Counted from the stretch's first letter, positions 50,321 through 61,464 are shown. The stretch is 64,000 nucleotides of DNA from Sycobia sp. Sy_11 (GCA_018907035.1 JACCIC010000019.1:2132001-2196000); one strand, 5' to 3'. Notes: generated by a model not told the origin, from the letters alone. A program made the numbers and translations.

Positions 50321-51800
50321 AATGTGAACCACTGTGAATGAGATAAATAGTATTAATTAATGAGTTCGTGGCATTGAAAGCTCACTGATTCGTTTGTATT
50401 AAATGATTATTGGCCCATCCAGTTGTTTTTCACTGTTTATGAATTATATTATTATTTATAATTCGTTACATTTATCAGTTTTTCATATTTGAGACTTTAA
50501 ACTAATTTCAAATATTTATGACTTTAAACATATGTTCATTAAATACATTACAATCGATTCATGTAGATTGTTGTCGGTATGAAGATTTTGTCACAATTTG
50601 ATCATTATTTATTATTGTATTCTTATTACATCTTAGTTATATACATATTAGTTATATATGTAGTTATATACACTTAGTTATATACATATTTATATAAATA
50701 AGTATAAATAAAATTAACTAATAAAGACAAATAAGATTTAATAATAAAGTATAAAATAAGAATGTGAAATGTATTAAAAAGTACTTTTTTCGACGTTGAA
50801 AATATTGTTCACAAATATATTTTATATATAAAATTTGTTTTTGGTATACTACATAGTATATTATTATACTATTAGTATAATATATATTACTTAGTATATA
50901 TGATAGTACTAATTCAAAATTTTTGAAACATTGTAATTTTAAAGAATAAATTTTCGAATCAACATCGAAAAAGTATTAAATACTGGATGAGGCCTAACAT
51001 CGGCCTATAGGCCATCAAAAAGATCTTTTTTTTAACACCGCTGCTGGTTTGAAATTTTGAAATGACGCAGTTAACTTTCCTGGTTAATATTATTAGGAAG
51101 GCTTGCTTGGTCAATAAGCACTTTTTTAGCCTACGGGTAAAATTAAGCGTGAGATACATATGAGATACATATCTGGCATGATTTTGTATTTCGTGGATTT
51201 TGCAAAAAAAAAATTTTTAGATTAAACATTTGATATTTATTTCTTCTAAGATAGTAGTGTACGTGTATCGTATAAGTAGTGTAAGTTAGTATGATGCTGA
51301 ATGCAGCATTTTGCTGATTGTCAGAGCCCATTCAAAATAACCGTTTAATAACGAAAATCGAAAGTCACCGAAAAATTCAATGAAAAATTAACTGTTTTCG
51401 TTTCAGAAAATTCAAAATTTGACTGGTACAAAACATATTGATAAACACTTTTATAAATTTTATTATCAATTAATAGAATTGCAATAATGGCCATACTACC
51501 CTGATTTACAGTCCGCTTCATAGAATCTGCAACAGAAATTCTGAAAAATAAATAGCGAAATAAAGTTTCTTAGCGAAGGACAAGCTGGACGGTCAACTTC
51601 GACAAAACTTTCTGCATCGGCGAACTACCTTGTGAGTCCCTAAGAAGGAGTCCCGACGACCCAAAACGTCAGGGTTACATTTTCTATTTCAGATTCTTAG
51701 GGGATGATTATAAAGAACCGGGCAGTCAAGCTTGCCTTGTGATTATATCCGATTGTAGAACAAAATACTGTACGATCGGTAGAGATATTTATTAGTTATA
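50320..51800. other. AT-rich stretch with a transposase relic
   Basis: A Tc1-like relic at 51410-51532 is listed separately. Imperfect TTAGTTATATACA repeats lie near 50635-50690. Confidence 0.5.
51410..51532 (+). pseudogene. Tc1-like transposase relic
   Basis: One reading frame gives IQNLTGTKHIDKHFYKFYY, then an in-frame TAA, then WPYYPDLQSAS, a TAG and NL. The pattern and spacing match the conserved Tc1-family segment: the FQxDxxxxHTxK motif and, about 18 residues on, WPxxSPDLxPxExLW with the last catalytic acid. Key acids are lost and two stops are present, so this is an old, inactive fragment. I could not find its terminal repeats. Confidence 0.5.
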
Positions 51801-51915
51801 AATTATAGGTTTGGAAATGTTTCGCGCCTGGTTGCAGTGAATCTGACAGTATCAGCAGTAGCAGCAGCCTGCTGCACATATTCGCGTTGGTGAATCAAGG
51901 AAAATCAAGAGAGAA

Positions 51916-51957
<42 letters not shown>

Positions 51958-52095
51958 ATAGAGACAGAGAGGGATTAAGGTAGACGGCCCCTTGGCGCCG
52001 ATGTTCGAAAGCCAAACAAAAAAAGACGAAGTAGAAGAAAAAAAAAGAGAAAAGAAAACAAGATGAAGGAGGAGAAGAAGAGGCGGAGAAAAAAA
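51800..52095. other. Transition into GC-rich promoter block, with GA tract
   Basis: It contains a (GA)n tract at 51924-51950 and A/G-rich DNA to 52095. The minus-strand ORFs here are Ser-Leu/Phe-rich translations of that tract. Confidence 0.5.
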
Positions 52096-52300
52096 ATGAG
52101 CGAGGCGCCGCGATTCTCCGGGGTCCCCCCCCCCTCTCACCCGTCCCGCGCCACCCGGAGTCTATTTTAGCCTTCTCGGCACGCGGCGCGAGCGGGGCAA
52201 ACGCCAATCTCCTATATCCCGGCCCGGCTCGTCATGCCTTCCGGCTCGCCAGTACAGTGCGTGTCGCGGTTATACGAGCGCGCGGCAGCTAAACGATGGA
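52095..52300 (+). promoter_or_regulatory. Strong CpG-rich promoter candidate
   Basis: A sharply bounded CpG-rich segment contains CAAT-like GCCAATCT (52202-52209) and TATA-like CCTATATCCC (52211-52220). It ends in AGTACAGTGCGTGTCG, where CAGT at 52255-52258 could be the initiator, about 43 bp after the TATA-like word. It lies directly upstream of the short coding exon below, which supports its assignment and plus-strand direction. Confidence 0.5.
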
Positions 52301-52320
52301 GGGATTCCTAGCCACGAGAG
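52256..52320 (+). CDS. Candidate first coding exon (MEGFLATR), gene unidentified
   Basis: ATG at 52296 has A at -3 and G at +4 (AAACGATGG) and an in-frame TAA two codons upstream (52290-52292), so it is the first possible start of its frame. It encodes Met-Glu-Gly-Phe-Leu-Ala-Thr-Arg plus one base, then meets GAG|GTGAGA (52318-52326), a near-consensus splice donor. The leader from about 52256 would be some 40 nt. The short phase-1 first exon within a CpG-rich promoter is a common insect gene layout. No downstream exon can be identified before 64000, so the first intron would exceed 11 kb. I do not recognise the N-terminus. It might be an alternative start of a gene that also uses the 39.9-kb promoter. 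Confidence 0.45.
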
Positions 52321-52466
52321 GTGAGAGCCCGAGATGAGTTGTGAATGAGAATAACGTGCGTGTGCTCGCGCGCGCCCGCGATCGGCGTTAATTATAATCC
52401 TCCCCCCGACCCCACACAACCACCCGCCCGCTCCCAATGACAGTGGAATGTCTCCAGAAGCGGTTA

Positions 52467-52511
<45 letters not shown>

Positions 52512-52740
52512 AGTTCATTCCGTTAGTGCGCAATTACCGACAGCTCCGCTTCTCCGTCCCTTGCAAGGGAAATTGCCCGTTTGACGCTCGGGAGAGTGAA
52601 AATTTGGCGAGATCTGGATGGTCGCTGTCTCTCTCCCCCCTTTTCCCCCTCTCTCACCCCCTGTCTCTCTGTCTATCTTTCTCTCTGTCTCTCACTCACT
52701 CCCACGCCCTCCTGAGGTCTTGGTTTCCCTGATTTCCTGA
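52321..52740. other. GC-rich start of putative intron with (GT)n
   Basis: CpG-rich DNA continues past the donor, followed by a (GT)n tract and pyrimidine-rich sequence. The 68-codon plus ORF at 52526-52732 is Ser-Leu-rich low complexity in its second half. Confidence 0.45.
52468..52509. repeat. (GT)n microsatellite
   Basis: An uninterrupted tract of about 42 nt, 150 bp downstream of the candidate splice donor. Confidence 0.98.
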
Positions 52741-52901
52741 TCTCCGACATAGAAGCTAGATTATTCTAAGTTTTATTGCGTTAGAAAACTTATATTTTCC
52801 TTTATAATACGGTCATTAAAATGTATTTTCTTTATACAAGTAAATTAACATATATTTATCTATCAATGTCTTCCTCTGTCTTTCTCTATATTATTCTGCT
52901 C

Positions 52902-52903
<2 letters not shown>

Positions 52904-52956
<53 letters not shown>

Positions 52957-52975
52957 TTCTCTCGCCATCTCTGTC
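52904..52975. repeat. (CT)n microsatellite, interrupted
   Basis: About 70 nt of CT with CC and TT interruptions. Confidence 0.95.
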
Positions 52976-53890
52976 TAATAATTTTCTGTGGAGCTCTCTC
53001 ATTATTTGTGCCCCATCAAATTAGTCGCGGTTCCCCCTGACCTTCTACAAGGGATATTTATTTTTAATATTGTTTTACTCTACCATCTGTCGTCATTTGA
53101 CAGTGTGTTTTGTTAAATCGTCGTTTTTCATATGGATTCATTCGAAATAGTTTCGAAATTCTTTTTATAGATATTGCAAGATATGTCCAATGTTTTTATT
53201 TCATTAATTTCTGTCAGCTCGCATCAGCTTATTATAAATTTAGGAAATATGGAGGGTTCTTCTGAAAATTCTGTTACTTTTTCTATCAAAATTTTCTGTA
53301 GTGAAATACCAGGTTCGTAAGAATCAAAGCTTTCTTTTCATTACAATTAATCGCGGTCAGATAAAAAGTTTCATCAGTTTTCTTATCAACTTATAGCGGT
53401 ATTGGCTAATGCATGCGACCGCGCGAAAGTTTTCGAGACAAAACCGATTTTGGAATATTATATTTGCTACATCGACGACCACCACCTTACCACTTAGTGG
53501 ATACGAAAGCGCCATATTCACGTCGTCGATGTATGAACATTCCCATTATTTCGGTGTACACATCGGCATCATGCTGACGAGCATCAGGTGGAATTTTTAT
53601 TAGCCAAAACGAGCAAACCGTTCAACTTTAAGATTAAAATTAATTACTTCCTATGGCGGAGATAGGGAAATTGCGGCGCGGATTCGAAAACGGATCGATC
53701 GTCCGATGACTGGCGGACTCTTGCAACCTCCCCTCTCCCTATCACGCTCATCATCCCTGTATAACGACAGGACGGATGCATTTGACGCGTTTCTCTACGT
53801 TACTGTTTCGTTAGAGCTAATAAATGTCTTTCTGCTCGTTTGAGATGCGGTGACAAGTTGACATATACATCGAATTTTCTCCTGTGTGTT

Positions 53891-53923
<33 letters not shown>

Positions 53924-53944
53924 TCGCGCGCGCGCGTGTGTGTT
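53891..53944. repeat. Compound (GT)n(CG)n(TG)n microsatellite
   Basis: About 27 nt of TG, then TTCGCGCGCGCGCG, then TG again. This is mostly alternating purine-pyrimidine with a CG core. Confidence 0.96.
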
Positions 53945-54127
53945 TGGCAGAAAAATTTTATAGAACAGAAAATAAAGCAGTGTCAAACATTTATAGAAAA
54001 ATTTTAAAATACGAATTTCTATTATGTACTACATTAAACAAGTTATAGTTCAACTCTTGTTACAATTACATCTCGTAATTTCATTTGAAGAGAGAATTAA
54101 AGGGATTAAAATTCAACTATGATGAAT

Positions 54128-54131
<4 letters not shown>

Positions 54132-54181
<50 letters not shown>
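54132..54181. repeat. (AT)n microsatellite
   Basis: A tract of about 50 nt. Confidence 0.98.
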
Positions 54182-54186
<5 letters not shown>

Positions 54187-54285
54187 TCATGGATACTCAA
54201 TATTTATTTGAATAATAAAAAATTGATACTGTTGATAATACTATAAATATATATTTATTCAATTACTAATTAATGAAATAACAGT

Positions 54286-54286
<1 letters not shown>

Positions 54287-54328
<42 letters not shown>
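54287..54328. repeat. (AT)n microsatellite
   Basis: A tract of about 42 nt, 105 bp from the preceding AT tract. Confidence 0.98.
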
Positions 54329-54329
<1 letters not shown>

Positions 54330-55379
54330 CATAAGTATAATTATACATAATGATTATACAAATGGCAATAATTTTCGAATTTTATCTAATTAAAAAATAC
54401 TTATGATTCAATAATAATTATGTATGGAATTAATTATAATTATTCCATATGGTATTTCTTTCAATGAAGATTAATTGGCTTGATATTAAAATTCGAAAGC
54501 AATTTTCTGCACTTGCCATAGGCTAATCGAAACACACAATGAGAGAAAATCATTAGCGGTTGTGTATTGGTCTTTTCTTTATTCTGCAATTACTTCTCCA
54601 CAATTGGGAATGATCCACTAATTGCAGTTTAAATTATTTATTCTGTATTACCTTTTTATTAAAAGATAATCTCTCTCTCTCTCTCTCTCTTTATATATAT
54701 GTATATCTTGAAAATCCCGTTTGTCTCGAAAATTTGCATAGGTTTTTGGCTACATTTGCTAATTGTGAGTTCGCTGAATGGTTTTCTCTAGCCTTGGAAC
54801 TATTCGAAAACTTACAATACAATACAATAAATAAATATTTTCCAATTTAAAATGGTATTTAAAGAAAATAAAATATTTCTATAAATGTTATAATTTTCAT
54901 TATAACAAGTTGAGTCTAATGTACATGCTACTTTTGCTGCAATCTTATTTCTACACATTATCTTTCTATTCTTTAGCTAGAGTTTTTTAAATGTGAAATA
55001 TGTTTTACTATAGTTCTTTTGCTGCTATGTACGTTTTTCTCGTATATAAAATAAATAATTTCCACCATACCGTAGCAATATTGCGAAGAATTGCAGTTTT
55101 GTCTCTCGTACATTACAGTGATTTTTCTGGAATACCACGGTTAGACTTTTGTACAGAGCAATATCCACGATACAGCGATATTTCTCGCGATATTGATGCA
55201 ATATTCCAGTGATTCATGCGCATCTTTTATTAATGATTGAAGTCCCAATAATATAAGTTTTATCTACCCACGTACTTATATGCGCTTCCATATAAATACA
55301 TAAAAGGAATATCAATAACTACATAAACTATTTAAAACTATGTATAAAATAATCCTCCCTCCATTCGTGCCATTTTTAC

Positions 55380-55645
55380 CTTTGAATTCAAAAAAAGAAA
55401 GAAATCCCCATTCAAAAAAAGGGACTTTGCGCATTTCGGTTATTAAACGAGACCGACGCCCAGCCCCCTTTCGAATCTTTTGTAGAATTTTTTAATAAAA
55501 TCCGAACACCGCACCTATCTTTCCGGCTTGTAATCCTAGGTTTCGAGCTATCATAGACCAAGGGAAAGACATAAATATTATCAATGACTAAACCGTGAAT
55601 AGTAAATTTCACTATATTTCCCTCTCTCTGTGTGTCTGTCTCCTG

Positions 55646-55699
<54 letters not shown>

Positions 55700-56140
55700 G
55701 CGCGCGCATCAGTGACATTTTTCAACCTGTCAGACGATATGGGAGCATAAGTCCCCCCGTGCCCGTTGCTACGACGCCGACGCTTCTAATATCCCCAACG
55801 CGGCCGAGAGACATGCGTATTAAAAAGGAGACGCGCACGCGCTCGCCCCGAATGCCGCACTCCGCGCACGGGATTTTCGCCTCTTAACGGTCGCACGACT
55901 CGAGAACGTATTCTGCATTCTGTTCCGTTATGGGGGAATTTTCGCGGGATTACGGCCGATTCGTATATATTATAAATCACCCGACCCGCGACGAGCCGAC
56001 TATTTCTAGATCAAACGAGGCACGAGGCGCGCGGTGGACAGCGCTCGCGATACTTCGGTGAATTCATTGCCGGGCGAGCGCGCGATCGGCCTCAATTGTG
56101 GAAATGCGAGGTGACGTTACGACTATTCGGTTCTTTATAA
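55380..56140. other. GC/CpG-rich block with CT and CG runs
   Basis: (CT)n at 55649-55692 is followed by GCGCGCGC at about 55697-55707, then CpG-rich unique DNA to about 56110. Overlapping plus and minus ORFs at 55630-55980 lack recognisable domains. Confidence 0.45.
55649..55707. repeat. (CT)n tract adjoining (CG)n
   Basis: About 44 nt of CT, a short spacer, then five CG units. Confidence 0.96.
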
Positions 56141-56242
56141 ATTATACTTCTTGCGTCTGGCGTGCGGATATAAATTATAGAGTAAAAAACGCGCTTCGTT
56201 TCAGAAGTTTACACGAGATGAGGTAAATTAACGAAAAATAAG

Positions 56243-56243
56243 C

Positions 56244-56284
<41 letters not shown>
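56243..56284. repeat. (GA)n microsatellite
   Basis: About 42 nt with one GG interruption. Confidence 0.96.
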
Positions 56285-56545
56285 CTGACAGTTCTCAAAC
56301 GATGAAATTCCACGGGGTGCGGGACTCCACGCCCATTCGTTTAATCCGATAGTTTCGCCTTCGTTATACACTTCTTCCGGCTGGCGCGCTTTTCCACCAT
56401 TTATACAAGGCAATCGGAAAGTTCGCCTCGAGTAGTCGAGAAGTAATCAGCCAGTCAAAGTTTGCCCGGGGTCTCCTCATTTATTCCGTCTTTCCTTAGT
56501 GCGCGTGTTCATAGGCAGCCAAGGACCGGCAGAGCTAAGTAAAGG

Positions 56546-56548
<3 letters not shown>

Positions 56549-56591
<43 letters not shown>
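56549..56591. repeat. (GA)n microsatellite
   Basis: A tract of about 43 nt. Confidence 0.97.
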
Positions 56592-56592
<1 letters not shown>

Positions 56593-57799
56593 GTGAGAGG
56601 AGTTCGCCGTCCTCGCACTAAGGCGCCTCGATTAGCTACTCTCCGACTATTTTCTCGCCCCGTCTCAAGGGAGGAAAAAAATTGGAACTGAACGCGTACC
56701 CTTTTTTTTTACCTTTTCGCTAAAAATTTTGATTATCCTGCGCGTACATACAGCATATGCACGCATGTATATGCATATGCGTCCGCGTCCGTTTGTGCAC
56801 GTCCGCGTCGACGTGTCTACAATATGCCCCCGATGCAGCGAAATTGATATACCGTTTTAAATTGTCAGTCAAAGCGAAATTGCGGGTCGACCCGAAAGTA
56901 AGTCGCTACCGACTACGAAATGCGGAGTATGCAGAAAAAAAATGTCAATACAATCGAACTGCGCGGTATCCCCGGTTATACTCTATGCAGAAATTTCGCT
57001 ACATTTCTTTCCTTTGTGTAAAATTTGTTCAATATATATATATACGTATATCAAAATTTTTATTATATCCACCACTCTTATATTTGAAAGAGGCATATGC
57101 AGTTGGCTCCTTTTGAATTTATTACAGTTGTTTCTACAAATTAATTTAATCGAATGGAAAAGTAAACTATTCGATCATTTGGTAGAAAAACCTTTCTCTA
57201 TCTTTATTACAAGATAGAAAATCTATATGAGCATGATTTGTACGAATACTTTTATTCAGGACGTATTTGTGTTTCTATAGATGCGCGAAAGAACAGGCAG
57301 ATTCATAATGAATTTATTATTCATGCCCTCCTGAAAATATTGAAAAAGTGAAAGAGGCGACTTGGCCGAGGTACTCTATGTACTTTGATTCAATGATTGT
57401 TCTTTGAAGACATTAAAGAGATATCTTGAAGATTGTTGCAAGTAAAGAAGCTTAATATCAGGGGAACTTAAGGCACTCGCGGCAAATGGCAAAATTAGGC
57501 AAAAAGCTCCCGAGCAAATGCAAATTGCGAAATGCTCGATCGATCGTCGACGACGGCGCAACCCTGCTTACTCCCTCACCCCGTGAAACTTCCTCGAATT
57601 CGCGAAAATTCTGACCGAAATATTATGCACGCGTTATTGCGGTGCGGGTATATTGAAGCGGTTCAATGGGTTCAATGGGGCGGGACTGAAATTTTTCTTC
57701 AATTTTATATGGATGAGATACGATCGTTTGGTGGGATGAAGAAAACAATTCACTCGACAGTTTGCTCTTGCTTACGCTGATTAATTTTACAATTAATAT

Positions 57800-58066
57800 T
57801 TTTTTCAATCTCTTGATGACGTTGACGCATCAGAGAAATTTTGATGTAATATAATATAAGTCTATGACCATTTCCATAATAAAATATCATAAAGTAATAG
57901 AGTTATCTAACTGCAATTCAAAAAACGTCGATATACAACCGCTGTAAGTACTTCCGATCCTGTACTTCATAGACTAAATTGAGATTCATTGACTTTAGCG
58001 TGTTTTTCTCATAGTATTCAATTGCCACGATATAGTATATACAAAACACAAGTATATACAAGACAA

Positions 58067-58124
<58 letters not shown>

Positions 58125-58370
58125 TTGTCTTGAAATCTACAAAAGGTATTTTTACGCTGCATTGACGTCATCAGAAAAACCAATAGTGTCTTAACATCGG
58201 GATTAGATTTTCAAACAATGATTAATAACATTCTGAAAATTGATTTCTAAAAAATGAAATTTTTTATTCAACTCACGATTCGGTATAGTATTTGAGTGGA
58301 AATTTTTATGGTGCATCGTTATGGGAAAGTTAAACGTAATTTTGACCCGACTATAGTATTCTAAAAGTTC
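57800..58370. other. AT-rich stretch with a perfect palindrome
   Basis: The 74-bp palindrome is listed separately. Nothing else is recognised. Confidence 0.6.
58059..58132. repeat. Perfect 74-bp palindrome around (AT)25
   Basis: CAAGACAAGTCT (58059-58070), then 25 AT units (58071-58120), then AGACTTGTCTTG (58121-58132). The whole is identical to its own reverse complement. Unlike the other AT tracts here, the unique flanks also pair, so it can extrude as a cruciform or fold as a continuous hairpin. Confidence 0.95.
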
Positions 58371-58510
58371 CCCATTACATGAATGCGCGCGCGGCCTTGC
58401 CCCGGATTTTCCTACATACCGCGGAGTTTTCTCGTTATACACGCGCGTTTATGAATTCCGTCATAAGAGGAGGAGATCGCGTCGCCGCGGAGCTTCTTCC
58501 GGTCCACGTA

Positions 58511-58511
58511 A

Positions 58512-58558
<47 letters not shown>
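58511..58558. repeat. Compound (AT)n(AG)n microsatellite
   Basis: About 24 nt of AT run directly into about 25 nt of GA. Confidence 0.97.
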
Positions 58559-58930
58559 AAGGTTGACTTACAACTCTATATATCGAGCTCTAACTCATCT
58601 CCGCAGCTGACACGGTGATGGTGGTTTGTAGAGGGGCGGGGAGAGGGGAGCCACGGAGACTCGACAGACGCCCTTCCTCAAACCGTCGTCGTCGACGCTG
58701 CTGTACGTCGTCGATCGTGGGCGGACATATTGGCGGCCCGCCAGAGCAGTCGGGAGTCCGGCGGCGCTTGTTCGCGGTTCGAAAACCCGATGATGTTTAT
58801 TCGCTAATTGGTGTGCGGTGATTGTCTTCGCTTCTCCCACGCACTCCCGCGGGCAACTCCCGGCAAAGTTTGTTCGCCTCCTTTCGTCGGCGCGCTGACC
58901 CACCCCCACCTTCTCCCGCCCGGCGCTGTT

Positions 58931-58932
<2 letters not shown>

Positions 58933-58962
<30 letters not shown>
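58933..58962. repeat. (AT)n microsatellite
   Basis: A tract of about 30 nt at the right edge of the CpG-rich block. Confidence 0.96.
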
Positions 58963-58966
<4 letters not shown>

Positions 58967-59049
58967 CGTCGAAGAATCTTCGATGATCGAAGGGTCTGAA
59001 AAAAGAAATGACGTAAGCGCGGCTTCCACCTCGTTAACCGCGGCCGATT

Positions 59050-60840
59050 ATGCTCGTTCGTGTTTTATCTCGCTTTAAAATATGCGAATCGTTGCAAATT
59101 GAAAACTGGATAATTCTAAAGATGTCTGATTTATCGTTTCATTACGTAACCCCAGTAGTGTTTTTTATAAATATTATATTTTATATTTACAGTACCAGGT
59201 CAATACGATATAAATTATAAATCTTGTCTTGCAATTGAAAAATCACATTAGCCAAAGTCTTGTCTTGGTTTCAAAACTTATTCACAATTGGTATGGTATT
59301 GTTAATTATATTCTCTTAATCTTGACAAGAAATTATTGAAAAAATTGAGTTTTAGAAATGTTTTTTATTTCCAATTACATGTTTTGATAACTCATTCGTG
59401 AACTCTGCAAATCAGAGTATATCGGTATAAATGAATCTCACTTGCGACTAGAGCTACATTGAAGATATACGGATGTTTTTTATAATTTGCAAAAGATGAA
59501 AAACATCTAACAGAATCACTTGCAAATAGGACTTGTTCTGGCAAAAACTCAATATATAGTCGAAATCTTTCAATTCTGTTATTAAGCTGATATGTTCTGA
59601 AATAAATTGAACTTGTAGTTTTATAAATACATCCATGTACAGGTTCTGTAAGGTTGACAATGAGCATGAAGAGTTCGGAAAAAAGAACCGCGCAAATGAT
59701 AGAAGACAGTGCGAGTATGAGACTTGTTGGAGGCATCAACTAGTGTTGAAAGTTGTAAAGATTAATTGAAAAAAGTTTAAAAATTAAAATGTTAATACAG
59801 GAGGACTAAACGCATTGCAATTTCATCACACTATGGAGAGATAAGGCATATAAAGTCAGCAATAGATCCCATATCAGCTAACCGTGATAATTGAAATAGT
59901 ACATTGGCACCTGTTCATGTTACATCGAACCTTAAGTCCGAAGGTACAGCCATGGAAAATGAAACCGACTATAGGACTTTACAATGTCATTGTTGTCAAT
60001 AAATCTCAATACCGTACTAAAGCTGCCGCTTTAATTTCTTGTATAAATCCAAAAATGTACATATGCATTATTTATTATTAAGAATTATTTATTAAGAAAC
60101 TGAACATTAAACTAAATAACATTCATATGGATCTAAGATTCTTTATAAAATAATCTAATGCTGATGATAATTTACTTTCGCGAACTGTGAAATAGAAAGA
60201 GTTTTAATAAAAAGTGATGAAACAAATCATCAATATACTATTATTAGCAAAGAATCATTTGAATAATCACCGAAATAACGGAATTAACTACACAACTGTA
60301 AAACGACACCATAACTGTGAAAGAAAAAGAACTCAAAAGACATAAGAGAAGTGCACTTGTAGTTTACACTACTATTTAATTGAGAAAAAAGTCACGAATT
60401 CTTAATAATGAGTCTTTAAATCAAATCTTTAAAAATTCTTGTAACTATTGAAAATTTAAAAAGAACGTGTTACAGTTTTTCGGATAGTAATCTAGCATGG
60501 TATGTGTGTATTTATATAATTGATACATATTCGAAACTAGAGGACTCGTTGAACTTGCTAAAAAAAAAGAATGTCTTGATTGATTTCATCATTTATTCAA
60601 CTGCTACTAATTATTTACATGTCTTTTCTAAACAAAAGACTTAAAATCATTGAATTCTAATATTTTGAAAAAACTCTCAAAAATATCGAGTGCGTATTTC
60701 CTCCACCTTGAGTGGTATAAACGATGTAACAAAGTGCATACTATTTCGAGAGAAGTACTAGGAGAGCAGCATAGCGTCACGGATAAAGAAGAGATCTATG
60801 TAAGCGCAACGTAAGGACATACATAAAAGAGCCCCGACCC
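59050..60840. other. AT-rich stretch, nothing recognised
   Basis: A 115-codon minus-strand ORF (59392-59739) starts with a hydrophobic stretch (SLILALSSIICAVLFSELFM) and is not low-complexity. I cannot place it in a family and see no splice context, so it stays unassigned. Confidence 0.45.
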
Positions 60841-61110
60841 CCTTCGGGATTTATCGGTATGAAAAAAGAAAACGAAAAACAGAAAGAAGAAGAAGAAGAG
60901 AAGAGACATCGACAGCGGCCAGATCGCCGGTGTCGTCGTCCGGTAATTCAGTGCTACGTTTATATACCAGATAGACGAGGTGCGGGTCGCGCGTTAATTA
61001 AAAGCGCTGACCCGGCATACGGCTTGAAAAAAAAAAAAAAACCAACCCGTAACTTTCTCAAATGGGAATTGTACTAGTGGCGGGATGGAAGATTGGGGGA
61101 AGTGGGATGG
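60840..61110. other. Mixed A-rich and GC-rich DNA
   Basis: An AAG-rich segment near 60870-60900, CpG-rich DNA at 60910-61020 and an A13 run near 61028. The ORFs here are Lys/Glu/Arg-rich and likely spurious. Confidence 0.4.
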
Positions 61111-61118
61111 TAGGTATT

Positions 61119-61180
61119 TATATAAAGGGGCGGCCATCGCTTAAGCTTCGTGCTTCTTTTCACTTTTCAACTTCTGCTGT
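61119..61180 (+). promoter_or_regulatory. Canonical TATA box
   Basis: TATATAAAGGGGCGG at 61119-61133 is a textbook TATA element followed by GC-rich DNA. It would direct initiation near 61150. The first ATG downstream (61181, weak context) opens a 53-codon frame, MARACSAFQKLHLL..., that crosses a CT microsatellite and ends at TGA 61340. No recognisable protein or confident splice donor follows, although GTGCAG|GTTTAT near 61290 is possible. Confidence 0.35.
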
Positions 61181-61230
61181 ATGGCGCGCGCGTGTTCCGC
61201 TTTCCAGAAGCTGCATCTGCTCCCACCCCA

Positions 61231-61251
61231 CCCTCTCTCTCTCTCTCTCTC
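61231..61251. repeat. (CT)n tract
   Basis: About 21 nt of CT downstream of the TATA box. Confidence 0.92.
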
Positions 61252-61416
61252 GCTTTCATTCTCAGACCCACCCTTGACTCTTTGTGCAGGTTTATTTTGG
61301 CGTGACGTCGCGTCGCGCGGAAAGAAATTGCGGAGAGGCTGAATGTTAATTGTGAGTCATTAAAAATAAAAACGGCCTCGGCGAGGAAGAACAGAACCTG
61401 CTCTCTGACTCTTCCA

Positions 61417-61422
<6 letters not shown>

Positions 61423-61460
<38 letters not shown>
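61423..61460. repeat. (CT)n microsatellite
   Basis: A tract of about 38 nt with one TT interruption. Confidence 0.96.

Positions 61461-61464
<4 letters not shown>

Larger units (their letters stand above)
52740..55380. other. AT-rich stretch with several microsatellites
   Basis: The tracts are listed separately. 53400-53780 is briefly GC-richer. No coding region is supported. Confidence 0.55.
56140..57800. other. GC-richer stretch, two GA tracts, no supported gene
   Basis: ORFs such as 56757-57116 (119 codons, plus) and 57532-57780 (82 codons, plus) show no recognisable domain. The first contains a basic segment (AKLRVDPKVSRYRLRNAEYA) that could be coding, but I see no clear exon boundaries. 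Confidence 0.35.
58370..59050. other. GC/CpG-rich block
   Basis: CpG-rich DNA from about 58380 to 58500 and 58600 to 58930, interrupted by AT and GA tracts. ORFs on both strands (144 codons minus, 68 plus) overlap and have no recognisable domain. This is a candidate regulatory island. Confidence 0.42.

Noticed and set aside
58595..59029. 144-codon minus-strand ORF
   Set aside because: It lies in a CpG-rich block with open frames on both strands, is interrupted by Tyr-Ile repeats from an AT tract, and shows no conserved motif.
59392..59739. 115-codon minus-strand ORF with a hydrophobic start, considered as a chemoreceptor fragment
   Set aside because: The hydrophobic start alone is not diagnostic. 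I could not match any receptor signature motif and found no exon boundaries.
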